The notes below the pieces were generated by a model. That model made no database searches. It had not been told where the DNA came from and worked only from the letters and a program-made list of their open reading frames with translations. From Candidatus Falkowiibacteriota bacterium (GTDB lineage: Bacteria; Patescibacteriota; Patescibacteriia; Patescibacteriales; UBA12465): 8,736 bases of DNA. Each line of letters begins with the position of its first letter. Positions within the stretch are counted from its first letter, which is position 1. A program made the translations under genes and the position numbers. Of the stretch, positions 1-6,081 are shown in pieces. The DNA lies in the NCBI GenBank assembly GCA_903857815.1, contig CAIOGK010000040.1, positions 1 through 8,736 of the forward strand, in the 5' to 3' direction.

Positions 1-70
1 CCAGTTCCGTTTTTTTAACAGCGGAAGCGTTCCTGATTCTTGTGAACATGTCTGCGATGGGATCCATCAT
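1..70 (-). CDS. rpsH: 30S ribosomal protein S8 (uS8), N-terminal fragment
   Basis: Reading the minus strand from 70 to the window edge gives MMDPIADMFTRIRNASAVKK and then TEL. This matches the S8 amino terminus, usually M-(S/T)-DPIADMLTRIRNA. S8 binds the central domain of 16S rRNA early in 30S assembly, and in E. coli it represses the spc operon. Only 23 of roughly 130 residues are visible, because the gene runs off the window edge and is not broken. The start is ambiguous between two adjacent ATG codons (68-70 and 65-67). The second would give the more typical MDPIADM start, but I took the first. No Shine-Dalgarno sequence precedes it, only an A/T-rich 28-nt spacer after rpsN. Its place after rpsN is canonical for the spc operon. 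Confidence 0.93.
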   Translation of the reverse strand, partial: MMDPIADMFTRIRNASAVKKTEL

Positions 71-98
71 ATTTTTAGATTAAACTTAAATTTCTAAA

Positions 99-284
99 TT
101 ACCAGCTAGATTTCCTGATACCCGGCAAATCGCCATTATCGGCTAATTCGCGGAAACAGATACGGCATAATTTAAAATCACGCATAAACCCATGGTTGCG
201 GCCACAACGCCAACAACGATGAATAGTGCGAGTGGAAAATTTTGGTTTTCTTTTTGCTTTAACAATTAATGCAGTTCTTGCCAT
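99..284 (-). CDS. rpsN: 30S ribosomal protein S14, zinc-binding type Z (uS14)
   Basis: 61 residues, the usual length of the short zinc form of S14; the zinc-free form is about 90-100 residues. Two CxxC pairs are visible, C24/C27 (CWRC) and C40/C43 (CRIC), and should hold one zinc. The C-terminus GDLPGIRKSSW is the family signature. S14 sits in the 30S head and contacts S3, S10 and S19, whose genes lie upstream in the same transcript. The start is ATG at 282-284 with no Shine-Dalgarno site, 11 nt after the rplE stop. The first 20 residues are rich in Lys and Arg, as expected for rRNA contact. No alternative identity is plausible. Confidence 0.98.
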   Translation of the reverse strand: MARTALIVKAKRKPKFSTRTIHRCWRCGRNHGFMRDFKLCRICFRELADNGDLPGIRKSSW

Positions 285-295
285 ATTTATTTGAA

Positions 296-841
296 TTATT
301 TGCTGTCTTTCTTAAAGGGAAAGCCTAAGAGAGTAAAAAGCTCTAAGCCCTCTTCCTTGTTCTTGGCAGTAGTAGACATACAGACTTCTAAGCCAAAAGT
401 TTTATCGATATCTTCAACTTTAATTTCTGGAAATGCGACATGTTCTTTAAAGCCAATAGTTAAATTACCTTTATTATCAATCCCCTTACTATCAATACCA
501 CGAAAATCACGAACACGAGGAAAAGTAATGCCCACTAGTTTTTCAATAAAATCATACATTCTTGGACCTCTTAAAGTAACTTTTGAACCAATAGTCATCC
601 CTTCTCTGATTTTAAAAGCAGAAACTGATTGTTTAGCTAAAGTAAAGACTGCTTTTTGGCCACTAATTAAAGTTAAGCCTTTAACAACACTTTCTAAATA
701 TTCTTTTTCTTTAGCATGAGCGCCGAAACCGACGTTCAAAACAACCTTAGTTAAACGAGGAACAAGCATGGCATTTTTAAAGCCAAATTTTTCCTTCATT
801 TTAGCAACTATTTCTTTTTGGTATTTTTCTTTAAGTCTCAT
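296..841 (-). CDS. rplE: 50S ribosomal protein L5 (uL5)
   Basis: 181 residues, close to the usual 179. Family motifs occur in order: PRLTKVVLNVGFG (28-40), FKIREGMTIGSKVTLRG (76-92), PRVRDFRGID (108-117) and a C-terminal TTAKNKEEGLELFTLLGFPF (157-176). L5 binds 5S rRNA in the central protuberance and forms an intersubunit bridge toward the 30S head near the P-site tRNA. It lies between rplX and rpsN as in nearly all bacteria, 10 nt after the rplX stop. The ATG start at 839-841 is one of the few here without 'ATATG' context (it reads CTATG). A GAG triplet about 13 nt upstream is too distant to be a convincing ribosome-binding site. Complete, with nothing missing. Confidence 0.98.
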   Translation of the reverse strand: MRLKEKYQKEIVAKMKEKFGFKNAMLVPRLTKVVLNVGFGAHAKEKEYLESVVKGLTLISGQKAVFTLAKQSVSAFKIREGMTIGSKVTLRGPRMYDFIEKLVGITFPRVRDFRGIDSKGIDNKGNLTIGFKEHVAFPEIKVEDIDKTFGLEVCMSTTAKNKEEGLELFTLLGFPFKKDSK

Positions 842-851
842 AGTTTTGTTA

Positions 852-1175
852 TTACTCGATTATTTCCTGGCATTTTTTACAAGCCCTAAATTTCTTGTCT
901 TTTTTACCCTCAGTTTTAACTATTTTATAAGCAACACGAGTTGGACGACCACATTTTGGACAAACTAGGGCAACATTAGAAACTTGGATAAAAGCTGGGA
1001 ATTCAATTCTTTGGCCTTTTTCACCTTGCTTTTGCGGACGCAAATGCTTGATTAAAAGGTTTAAGCCTTCAATACTAACCTTTCCTTCATCAGGAACAGA
1101 CTGTAAGACTTTTCCGGTTTTACCCTTATCCTTACCACTTAATATTTTTACTTTGTCGTTCTTTTTGATATTCAT
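852..1175 (-). CDS. rplX: 50S ribosomal protein L24 with zinc ribbon (uL24)
   Basis: 107 residues. The N-terminal KOW domain is clear: KKNDKVKILSGKDKGKTGKV (4-23), continuing through VSIEGLN. A C-terminal zinc ribbon has C72-P-K-C75 and C99-K-K-C102. L24 is an early 50S assembly initiator that binds the 5' domain of 23S rRNA and lies near the polypeptide exit tunnel. Many bacterial L24 proteins, including that of E. coli, have lost these cysteines. Their presence here, with the four-cysteine S14, means two zinc-binding ribosomal proteins in one operon. A GAG triplet 9 nt before the ATG (CGAGAAATATATG) is the nearest thing to a Shine-Dalgarno site among its neighbours. The spacer after rplN is 26 nt. 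Confidence 0.98.
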   Translation of the reverse strand: MNIKKNDKVKILSGKDKGKTGKVLQSVPDEGKVSIEGLNLLIKHLRPQKQGEKGQRIEFPAFIQVSNVALVCPKCGRPTRVAYKIVKTEGKKDKKFRACKKCQEIIE

Positions 1176-1201
1176 ATATTTCTCGAACCGTGTTTTGTAA
1201 T

Positions 1202-1576
1202 TTATAAAACTTCAGGAGCTAGAGAGGCGATTTTTACGAAACCAGAATGTCTAACTTCTCTCGCTACCGGACCAAAGATACGAGTACCTTTTGGATCCTT
1301 CTTAACTATATCGTTAATGATAACGCAAGCATTATCATCAAAGCGCAAATAAGAACCATCGGGACGTCTAATTTCTTTCGCAGTTCTTACAACAACCGCC
1401 TTAACAACATCACTTCTTTTAATAGCGGCGTGAGGAGTTGCACTCTTAACTGCGGCAATTATAATATCGCCAACGTGAGCATAACGTCTTCTTGTTCCTC
1501 CTAAAACTCTAATGCACATCACTTCTTTGGCTCCAGAGTTATCGGCTACTTTTAAATAAGTTTGCACTTGTATCAT
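1202..1576 (-). CDS. rplN: 50S ribosomal protein L14 (uL14)
   Basis: 124 residues against a usual 122. The N-terminus MIQVQTYLKVADNSGAKEVM is the L14 hallmark. It is followed by IRVLGG, a central KRSDVVKAVVVRT segment and the C-terminal GTRIFGPVAREVR (start of the last third), ending in IASLAPEVL. L14 binds 23S rRNA on the intersubunit face. It contributes to bridges with the 30S subunit and is the docking partner of the silencing factor RsfS in bacteria that have it. The gene lies 38 nt after rpsQ. That spacer contains a TATAAT hexamer on the coding strand, but no matching -35, so I do not call a promoter. The start is ATG at 1574-1576 in 'AAATATG' context. Confidence 0.98.
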   Translation of the reverse strand: MIQVQTYLKVADNSGAKEVMCIRVLGGTRRRYAHVGDIIIAAVKSATPHAAIKRSDVVKAVVVRTAKEIRRPDGSYLRFDDNACVIINDIVKKDPKGTRIFGPVAREVRHSGFVKIASLAPEVL

Positions 1577-1614
1577 ATTTTTCTACTTGTATTTATTATA
1601 CTAAAGCCGTTTGA

Positions 1615-1881
1615 TTAACCTAGAACTCTCCATCTTTTATCACGGCTTAATGGGCGACATTCGACGAAAGAAACTTTGTCACCAATTTTATACTTATTAG
1701 TTTCATCGTGAACTTTATATTTACGACTAACTGTATATCTTTTTTTATATTTAGGATGAACTTTAATAGTTTCAACCTTAACTAAGATAGTTTTAGCGTT
1801 CTTGTCGCTTACAACTACGCCGCTGAACTTCCGACTAATAACTTCCGGTTTAGTTGTTTTGTTTTCTGCTTTAGCGGTCAT
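1615..1881 (-). CDS. rpsQ: 30S ribosomal protein S17 (uS17)
   Basis: 88 residues. The OB-fold core runs from about residue 17 to the end: RKFSGVVVSDKNAKTILVKV (17-36), the basic VHPKYKKRY loop (41-49), then KVHDE and the closing GDKVSFVECRPLSRDKRW (68-84). S17 binds the 5' domain of 16S rRNA early in 30S assembly. The N-terminal 16 residues (TAKAENKTTKPEVI) are an extra polar lead-in not needed for the fold, and no later ATG gives a better start. The ATG lies one nucleotide after the rpmC stop (TAA-T-ATG), so translation is probably coupled to rpmC. There is no Shine-Dalgarno site. Confidence 0.98.
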   Translation of the reverse strand: MTAKAENKTTKPEVISRKFSGVVVSDKNAKTILVKVETIKVHPKYKKRYTVSRKYKVHDETNKYKIGDKVSFVECRPLSRDKRWRVLG

Positions 1882-1882
1882 A

Positions 1883-2068
1883 TTATTTTTTCTTATTTGT
1901 TATCGTTAAAATCTGGGCAATGAGTTGTCTAATAACTCTTATTTCCCTGATATTTTTTAATTGTTTGTTGGAATCCTTAAAACGCAGGTCACGTAATTTC
2001 TCCCGGTTTACTTCTAATAGATTCTTGAGTTCAACCGCGTCCTTAGCCATTAATTCTTTTTTGTCCAT
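1883..2068 (-). CDS. rpmC: 50S ribosomal protein L29 (uL29)
   Basis: 61 residues, typical for L29. It is predicted to be almost all helical: ELMAKDAVELKNLLEVNREK (5-24), then LRDLRFKDSNKQLKNIREIR (25-44), giving the two-helix hairpin of the family. The signature is the LRFK...QLKNI.EIR..R..IA segment. L29 sits beside L23 at the nascent-chain exit and forms part of the docking platform for trigger factor and SRP. It ends in a short basic tail (TNKKK). Its stop is one nucleotide before rpsQ, and its start is 19 nt after rplP. The start is ATG in 'AATATG' context without a Shine-Dalgarno site. Confidence 0.97.
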   Translation of the reverse strand: MDKKELMAKDAVELKNLLEVNREKLRDLRFKDSNKQLKNIREIRVIRQLIAQILTITNKKK

Positions 2069-2087
2069 ATTATTTATATCTGTTTAT

Positions 2088-2495
2088 TTATTCCTTGCTG
2101 ATAAATTGGCATTTGATTGGCAACTTATGAGCTGCTGATTCCATAGCCTTTTTAGCTGTTTCCTTATCAATACCTTCCATTTCAAACATTACCCTCCCGG
2201 GTTTTACGATAGCGACGTAGTAATCAACTGCGCCTTTACCTTTACCCATAGGAATTTCTCCGCCATGAGCAGTAACCGGTTTATCAGGAAAGATTCTAAT
2301 CCAAATTTTTCCAGTTTTCTTAACATATTTAGTCATAACTCGACGAGCCGCTTCAATTTGACGAGCAGTTACCCAACAAGGAGTTAAACTTTTTAGACCA
2401 TAACTTCCGAAACTGATATTCAAAGTACGAGTAGCTTTACCGCCCCTACGTCTTTTCTGGTCTTTTCTCCATTTAGTTTTCTTTGGCATTAACAT
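2088..2495 (-). CDS. rplP: 50S ribosomal protein L16 (uL16)
   Basis: 135 residues against 136 in E. coli. Motifs in order: MLMPKKTKWRK (1-11), NISFGSYGLKSL (26-37), TARQIEAARR (43-52), GKIWIRIFPDKPVT (62-75), MGKGKGAVDYYVA (83-95), KPGRVMFEM (98-106) and AAHKLPIKCQF (121-131). L16 joins the large subunit late, helps position the A-site tRNA elbow and is needed for peptidyl-transferase activity. The residue aligned with E. coli Arg81, just before the MGKGKG loop and hydroxylated by RoxA/YcfD there, is Pro82 here, so that modification cannot occur. The MLMP start agrees with the family. A GAG lies 14 nt upstream, too far to decide initiation. Confidence 0.98.
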   Translation of the reverse strand: MLMPKKTKWRKDQKRRRGGKATRTLNISFGSYGLKSLTPCWVTARQIEAARRVMTKYVKKTGKIWIRIFPDKPVTAHGGEIPMGKGKGAVDYYVAIVKPGRVMFEMEGIDKETAKKAMESAAHKLPIKCQFISKE

Positions 2496-2527
2496 ATTTT
2501 TGTATACTCAAAACTCGAAAAAATTTA

Positions 2528-3208
2528 TTAGTTCGCTACCACTTCTCCGGCGGTAGATTTTTCTTTTTCAAAAACTTCGCCCTTATAAACCCAAACCTTG
2601 ATACCAATAGCGCCATAAGTAGTATGAGCTACGCCACGAGCGTAATCAATATCGGCTCTCAAAGTTTGCAATGGAACTTTACCCCAAACTAATTTCTCAG
2701 TTCTAGCGATTTCTGCACCATTTAAACGTCCGGAAATAACTGTTTTAGCACCAAGAGCGCCTCCTCTTTCAATTTTAGCAATAGTTTGTTTCATCACTTT
2801 TCTGAAAGGCAATCTTTTTTCAATATCTAAAATCATGCTTTGAACAATAATTTGAGCGCTTAGATTTGGACGACTAACTTCTTTAATATTTAAATTAATT
2901 TCTTGCATGCGAAAATTTTTCAAAAATTTATCATGCAATTTCTTTTTTAAATCTTCAGCTCCATTACCACCGCGACCAATAATAATACCTGGCTTAGCGG
3001 TAAAGATAGTAATTTCAATCTTATTTATTCCACGACCAATTTCAACTTTATCGACTCCAGCTTCTCTGAATTCTTTAATCATGTACTTACGAATCACGAT
3101 ATCTTGTTTGATATTCTTGATGTATTGTTCGCCCTGTTCAAACCAAGTAGAAGGCCAAGTCTTGGTTATCCCCATGCGTAGAATTTTCGGATTAACTTTT
3201 TTACCCAT
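2528..3208 (-). CDS. rpsC: 30S ribosomal protein S3 (uS3)
   Basis: 226 residues, near the usual 210-235. The N-terminus MGKKVNPKILRMGITKTWPS is typical. A type II KH domain follows, with its GxxG loop at 78-81 (GRGG, within IIIGRGGNGAEDLKKKL). The C-terminal S3 domain has SGRLNGAEIARTE (159-171) and PLQTLRADIDYARG (179-192), then TTYGAIGIKVWVYKGE. S3 lies at the mRNA entry tunnel and contributes to mRNA helicase activity. It contacts S10 and S14, both encoded nearby. The 28-nt spacer after rplV is pure A/T apart from two G, and no Shine-Dalgarno site is visible before the ATG at 3206-3208. Complete, with no irregularity. Confidence 0.98.
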   Translation of the reverse strand: MGKKVNPKILRMGITKTWPSTWFEQGEQYIKNIKQDIVIRKYMIKEFREAGVDKVEIGRGINKIEITIFTAKPGIIIGRGGNGAEDLKKKLHDKFLKNFRMQEINLNIKEVSRPNLSAQIIVQSMILDIEKRLPFRKVMKQTIAKIERGGALGAKTVISGRLNGAEIARTEKLVWGKVPLQTLRADIDYARGVAHTTYGAIGIKVWVYKGEVFEKEKSTAGEVVAN

Positions 3209-3236
3209 ATATATTACTATTACTTTTTATTATATA

Positions 3237-3743
3237 TTAACCGGCTTTTCTTCTAAACATTTTTGCTTTCTCCGGAGCAGCTACTTGCTTGGTTTTATCT
3301 TTATCCATTTTTCCGGCGACCTTGGCAGCCTTTTCACCCTCTTTAACTAATTTTTCTAATTTTACCGGTTCTTCAGTCTTAACAACTTTCTTTTCCTTTT
3401 TACCGCTTTCTTTAATTTCAGCTAAAGTAACATTAACGTGGCAGCCTCTTTTTCTGATAGCACTAGCGCGACCATGCGCTCTAGGCATCCAACGTTTAAG
3501 AGTTACACCCTCATCAGCACGAATTTCTTTAATTAATAAATTTGATTTATCTAAATCGTAAGTATTAACAGCATTAGCAATCGCTGATTTAATAAGTTTT
3601 CTTACCGGGATTGAAGCTTTTTTATTGATAAATTTCAACTGATCTAAAGCAGCCTCAACTGGCATCTTACGAACAACGTCAATCACCAGGCGAACTTTCT
3701 GGGCTGACATTCTCAAATGATTTAAACTGGCTTTTACTTCCAT
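3237..3743 (-). CDS. rplV: 50S ribosomal protein L22 (uL22) with basic C-terminal tail
   Basis: 168 residues, against about 110 for E. coli L22. Residues 1-111 are the normal fold: MEVKASLNHLRMSAQKVRLV at the start, then AIANAVNTY (54-62), and the tunnel hairpin around RWMPRAHGRASAIRKRGCHV (84-103), closing with NVTLAEIK. This hairpin lines the exit tunnel and is where macrolide-resistance changes arise in other bacteria. Residues 112-168 are an added tail rich in Lys, Glu, Ala and Val, with 17 Lys and 2 Arg in 57 residues. It ends in a basic cap, KMFRRKAG. Tails of this kind occur on L22 of several bacterial groups, so I treat it as real sequence, not a frameshift product. The gene lies 12 nt after rpsS, with no Shine-Dalgarno site. 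Confidence 0.97.
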   Translation of the reverse strand: MEVKASLNHLRMSAQKVRLVIDVVRKMPVEAALDQLKFINKKASIPVRKLIKSAIANAVNTYDLDKSNLLIKEIRADEGVTLKRWMPRAHGRASAIRKRGCHVNVTLAEIKESGKKEKKVVKTEEPVKLEKLVKEGEKAAKVAGKMDKDKTKQVAAPEKAKMFRRKAG

Positions 3744-3755
3744 ATAAATTTTCGA

Positions 3756-4043
3756 TTATTTTTTAGCTGCCGCTTGTGTCTTAGCCATCTTTCCTCCGTG
3801 ACCTGGGAACTTTCTTGTTTGAGAAAATTCTCCTAAACGATGACCGACCATATTTTCTACAATATAAACAGGAATATGTGTTTTACCGTTATGAACTCCG
3901 AGCGTAAATCCGACCATTTCTGGAGTAATAGTACAGGCTCTATCCCAAACTTTAATAATAGTCTTATCTTCAGCTTTAAGATTCTTCAATTTATTGATAA
4001 GTCTTAGATTAACGTAGGGGCCCTTTTTTAAACTTCTGGACAT
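3756..4043 (-). CDS. rpsS: 30S ribosomal protein S19 (uS19)
   Basis: 95 residues (E. coli 92). The N-terminus MSRSLKKGPYVNLRLINKL and the segments TIIKVWDRACTITPEMVGFT (28-47), HNGKTHIPVYIVENMVGHRL (51-70) and GEFSQTRKFPGHGGKMAK (71-88) are all family signatures. S19 forms a complex with S13 in the 30S head and touches the A-site tRNA and bridge B1a. It lies in the usual place between rplB and rplV, 21 nt after rplB. The start reads 'ATTATG', one of four starts here without 'ATATG'. No Shine-Dalgarno-like sequence is visible in the spacer. Confidence 0.98.
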   Translation of the reverse strand: MSRSLKKGPYVNLRLINKLKNLKAEDKTIIKVWDRACTITPEMVGFTLGVHNGKTHIPVYIVENMVGHRLGEFSQTRKFPGHGGKMAKTQAAAKK

Positions 4044-4064
4044 AATTATTTAAGATTAATTACT

Positions 4065-4901
4065 TTATTTGCGCTTAGCTCTTCTCTTAACAATTAAACG
4101 ATCACTGTGGCGCTTCTTTCTAGTCTTAACGCCCAAAGCTGGTTTACCCCACATAGTCTTAGGATGTTTCAAACCGATAGACTGCTTACCTTCACCACCA
4201 CCATGAGGATGATCAACTGGATTCATAGCAGTACCACGAACAGTCGGTCTAATACCAAGATGACGGCTACGTCCAGCCTTTCCTAAAGAAATATGACGTT
4301 TATCTGGATTACTAGCTTGACCAACAGTACAAAGACATTCTTTCTTCACTAATCTGATTTCACCTGATGGCATTTTAATTTGTGCGTATTTTCCTTCAAC
4401 ACCCATGACATAAACAACGTTACCAGCTCCACGAGCAATCTGAGCGCCTTTCCCTGGTTCAAGCTCAACTGAGCTAACCGGCATGCCAGCTGGAATAAAT
4501 TGCAATGTTAAAGCATTACCATTTTTTATTTCAATTAATTCTTTAGAACTCATTAATTTATCGCCAACGCCAACATTAATCGGAGCGATAATATATCTTT
4601 TTTCACCATCGGCATAATGCAAAAGTGCAAGTCTGGCACCTCTATTTGGGTCATATTCAATCGCTGCTACCGTTGCTTCAACATTAAACTTATCGCGCTT
4701 GAAATCAACCAAACGAACATAACGTTTAGCGCCACCACCACGATGTCTAACAGTAATTTTACCGGTTGAATTACGACCACCTCTTTTCTTTTTGATAACA
4801 ACTAATCTTTTCTCTGGGGTAGACTTAGTTATATCTTTAAAATCATCAAAAGTCGCTTCACGGCGTCCAGGAGTATTTGCTTTTACTTTTTTAATTCCCA
4901 T
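4065..4901 (-). CDS. rplB: 50S ribosomal protein L2 (uL2)
   Basis: 278 residues (E. coli 273). The protein starts MGIKKVKANTPGRREATF. It carries GRNSTGKITVRHRGGGAKR (42-60), an OB-like domain with VAAIEYDPNRGARLALLHY (78-96), an SH3-like domain with QIARGAGNVVYV (154-165), and the catalytic-centre loop VRGTAMNPVDHPHGGGEGKQ (221-240). This loop includes the histidines next to the peptidyl-transferase centre, one of which (E. coli His229) is important for activity. The C-terminus is strongly basic (TRKKRHSDRLIVKRRAKRK). L2 binds 23S rRNA and is needed for subunit association. It follows rplW after 38 nt with an 'AATATG' start. All expected domains are present. Confidence 0.99.
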   Translation of the reverse strand: MGIKKVKANTPGRREATFDDFKDITKSTPEKRLVVIKKKRGGRNSTGKITVRHRGGGAKRYVRLVDFKRDKFNVEATVAAIEYDPNRGARLALLHYADGEKRYIIAPINVGVGDKLMSSKELIEIKNGNALTLQFIPAGMPVSSVELEPGKGAQIARGAGNVVYVMGVEGKYAQIKMPSGEIRLVKKECLCTVGQASNPDKRHISLGKAGRSRHLGIRPTVRGTAMNPVDHPHGGGEGKQSIGLKHPKTMWGKPALGVKTRKKRHSDRLIVKRRAKRK

Positions 4902-4939
4902 ATTAATTCAAAAAAATCATTTATAAATGCGAGGTATAA

Positions 4940-5401
4940 TTAAACGCCTTCGTAAATTTTAATCGTCTCACCCTTAGCTAAAGTAACAACAGCCTTTTTC
5001 CAATCTTTTCTCTGACCACGAACTTTACCGCGAGCAACCCGCTTCCCTTTCATGTTAACAATATTTACATCAGTCGGCTTCACTCCATAAACAGCTTGAA
5101 TAGCTTTAGCGACTTCTATTTTATTTGCTTTAATTGAAACAACAAAAACATATTTATTTTCAGAAGCTAAATGAGTTGCCTTTTCAGTAATCAAAGGTTT
5201 AACTAAGAAATGACTAGAAGCTGAATATTTTATAACTGAGGTTTTAGTTTTAGTAGCTGTTTTTGGAGTTTCAGCATATAAATCTTTCATGCTAGCGGCT
5301 GCTGGAGTAACTTCAACTTTTTTAGGAGCTGATGTCTTTTTAACATTAGTAGCTGTTTGCTTATCTTCAGTCTTAGTTGTTTTAGATCCGAATAATGCCA
5401 T
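4940..5401 (-). CDS. rplW: 50S ribosomal protein L23 (uL23) with N-terminal extension
   Basis: 153 residues from the chosen ATG at 5399-5401; the family is usually about 95-100. An upstream in-frame ATG (5437) would overlap rplD by 32 nt. I rejected it because MALFGSK, 4 nt after the rplD stop, fits the tight operon spacing. Residues 1-63 are a Lys/Thr/Ala-rich, probably disordered extension. The core starts near FLVKPLITEKATHL (65-78) and continues YVFVVSIKANKIEVAKAIQA (84-103), YGVKPTDVNIVNMKGK, then the RGQRKDWKKAVVTL strand (128-141). Glu73 in ITEKA aligns with E. coli Glu18, the trigger-factor contact at the tunnel exit. L23 binds 23S rRNA beside L29. Confidence 0.96.
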   Translation of the reverse strand: MALFGSKTTKTEDKQTATNVKKTSAPKKVEVTPAAASMKDLYAETPKTATKTKTSVIKYSASSHFLVKPLITEKATHLASENKYVFVVSIKANKIEVAKAIQAVYGVKPTDVNIVNMKGKRVARGKVRGQRKDWKKAVVTLAKGETIKIYEGV

Positions 5402-5405
5402 ATTT

Positions 5406-6056
5406 TTATTTATTATAAAGTTTGGTAAAAGCTTCAACTGCTTTTTCCGTCAATAATAGATTTTTATGATTTAATAAATCAACCAAATTAATATTTTCTA
5501 GATTAATCATCTTAACGCCAACTAAGTTACGACCAGAATATTTTACCTTTTCATCCTTTGAATCATTAACAACTAATATATTGCGACGTTCATTATTTAA
5601 AACTTTCTTTTCAAAAGTAGTTAAAATTTCATTAAATTTCTTTGTTTTAAAATCAGCTAATTCTAAAGTATCAATCACCGCCAAAGAATTGCTCTTAACA
5701 CGGTCTGATAAAGCCATAAAAATAGCTTTCTGTTTCATCTTTTGATTTATTTTTTGTTTAAAATTACGATCTTTTGTAGGACCAAAAGTTACACCACCAC
5801 CAATCCAAATCGGACTTCGGCTAGAACCAGCGCGAGCACGACCAGTTCCTTTTTGTTTCCAAGGTTTTTTACCACCACCAGAAACTTCACTTCTATCTTT
5901 AGTATGAGCTAAAACCTGACGGCAATTAGCCATCTGAGCAACCATCGCTTGATGAAGTAATTCATTGTTAGGTTCAACCGCAAAAATCTTAGCATTTAAT
6001 TCTAAATCTTTAATTGGTTCCGCGGACTGATTGTAGACTTTTATCTTTAATGACAT
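5406..6056 (-). CDS. rplD: 50S ribosomal protein L4 (uL4)
   Basis: 216 residues (E. coli 201). The long tunnel loop is intact at 59-88, with SGGGKKPWKQKGTGRARAGS (59-78) and RSPIWIGGG (80-88); macrolide-resistance changes map here in other species. The globular part follows with FGPTKDRNF (91-99), ALSDRV (115-120) and an ending typical of the family (LVDLLNHKNLLLTEKAVEAF, 191-210). L4 is an early assembly protein. In E. coli it also represses its own S10 operon, by stimulating attenuation in the leader and by blocking translation. Two terminator-like hairpins lie two genes upstream (see 6882-6945). A GAG five nt before the ATG (TTGAGATCATATG) is the best Shine-Dalgarno-like match in the operon. 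Confidence 0.98.
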   Translation of the reverse strand: MSLKIKVYNQSAEPIKDLELNAKIFAVEPNNELLHQAMVAQMANCRQVLAHTKDRSEVSGGGKKPWKQKGTGRARAGSSRSPIWIGGGVTFGPTKDRNFKQKINQKMKQKAIFMALSDRVKSNSLAVIDTLELADFKTKKFNEILTTFEKKVLNNERRNILVVNDSKDEKVKYSGRNLVGVKMINLENINLVDLLNHKNLLLTEKAVEAFTKLYNK

Positions 6057-6081
6057 ATGATCTCAATTTACTAATTACTAA

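Noticed and set aside
291..719. 142-codon plus-strand open frame opposite rplE
   Set aside because: Shadow of the L5 gene in another frame: Leu/Ser/Lys-rich and low in complexity, with no similarity I recognise.
1595..1600. TATAAT on the minus strand before rplN as a promoter -10
   Set aside because: At 17-nt spacing the -35 position reads CTAGGT, unlike TTGACA. Such hexamers are expected by chance in this A/T-rich sequence.
5402..5437. Upstream ATG for rplW at 5437
   Set aside because: It would overlap the end of rplD by 32 nt and adds MKLLPNFIINKN before MALFGSK; the ATG at 5401 fits the operon spacing and 'ATATG' context.
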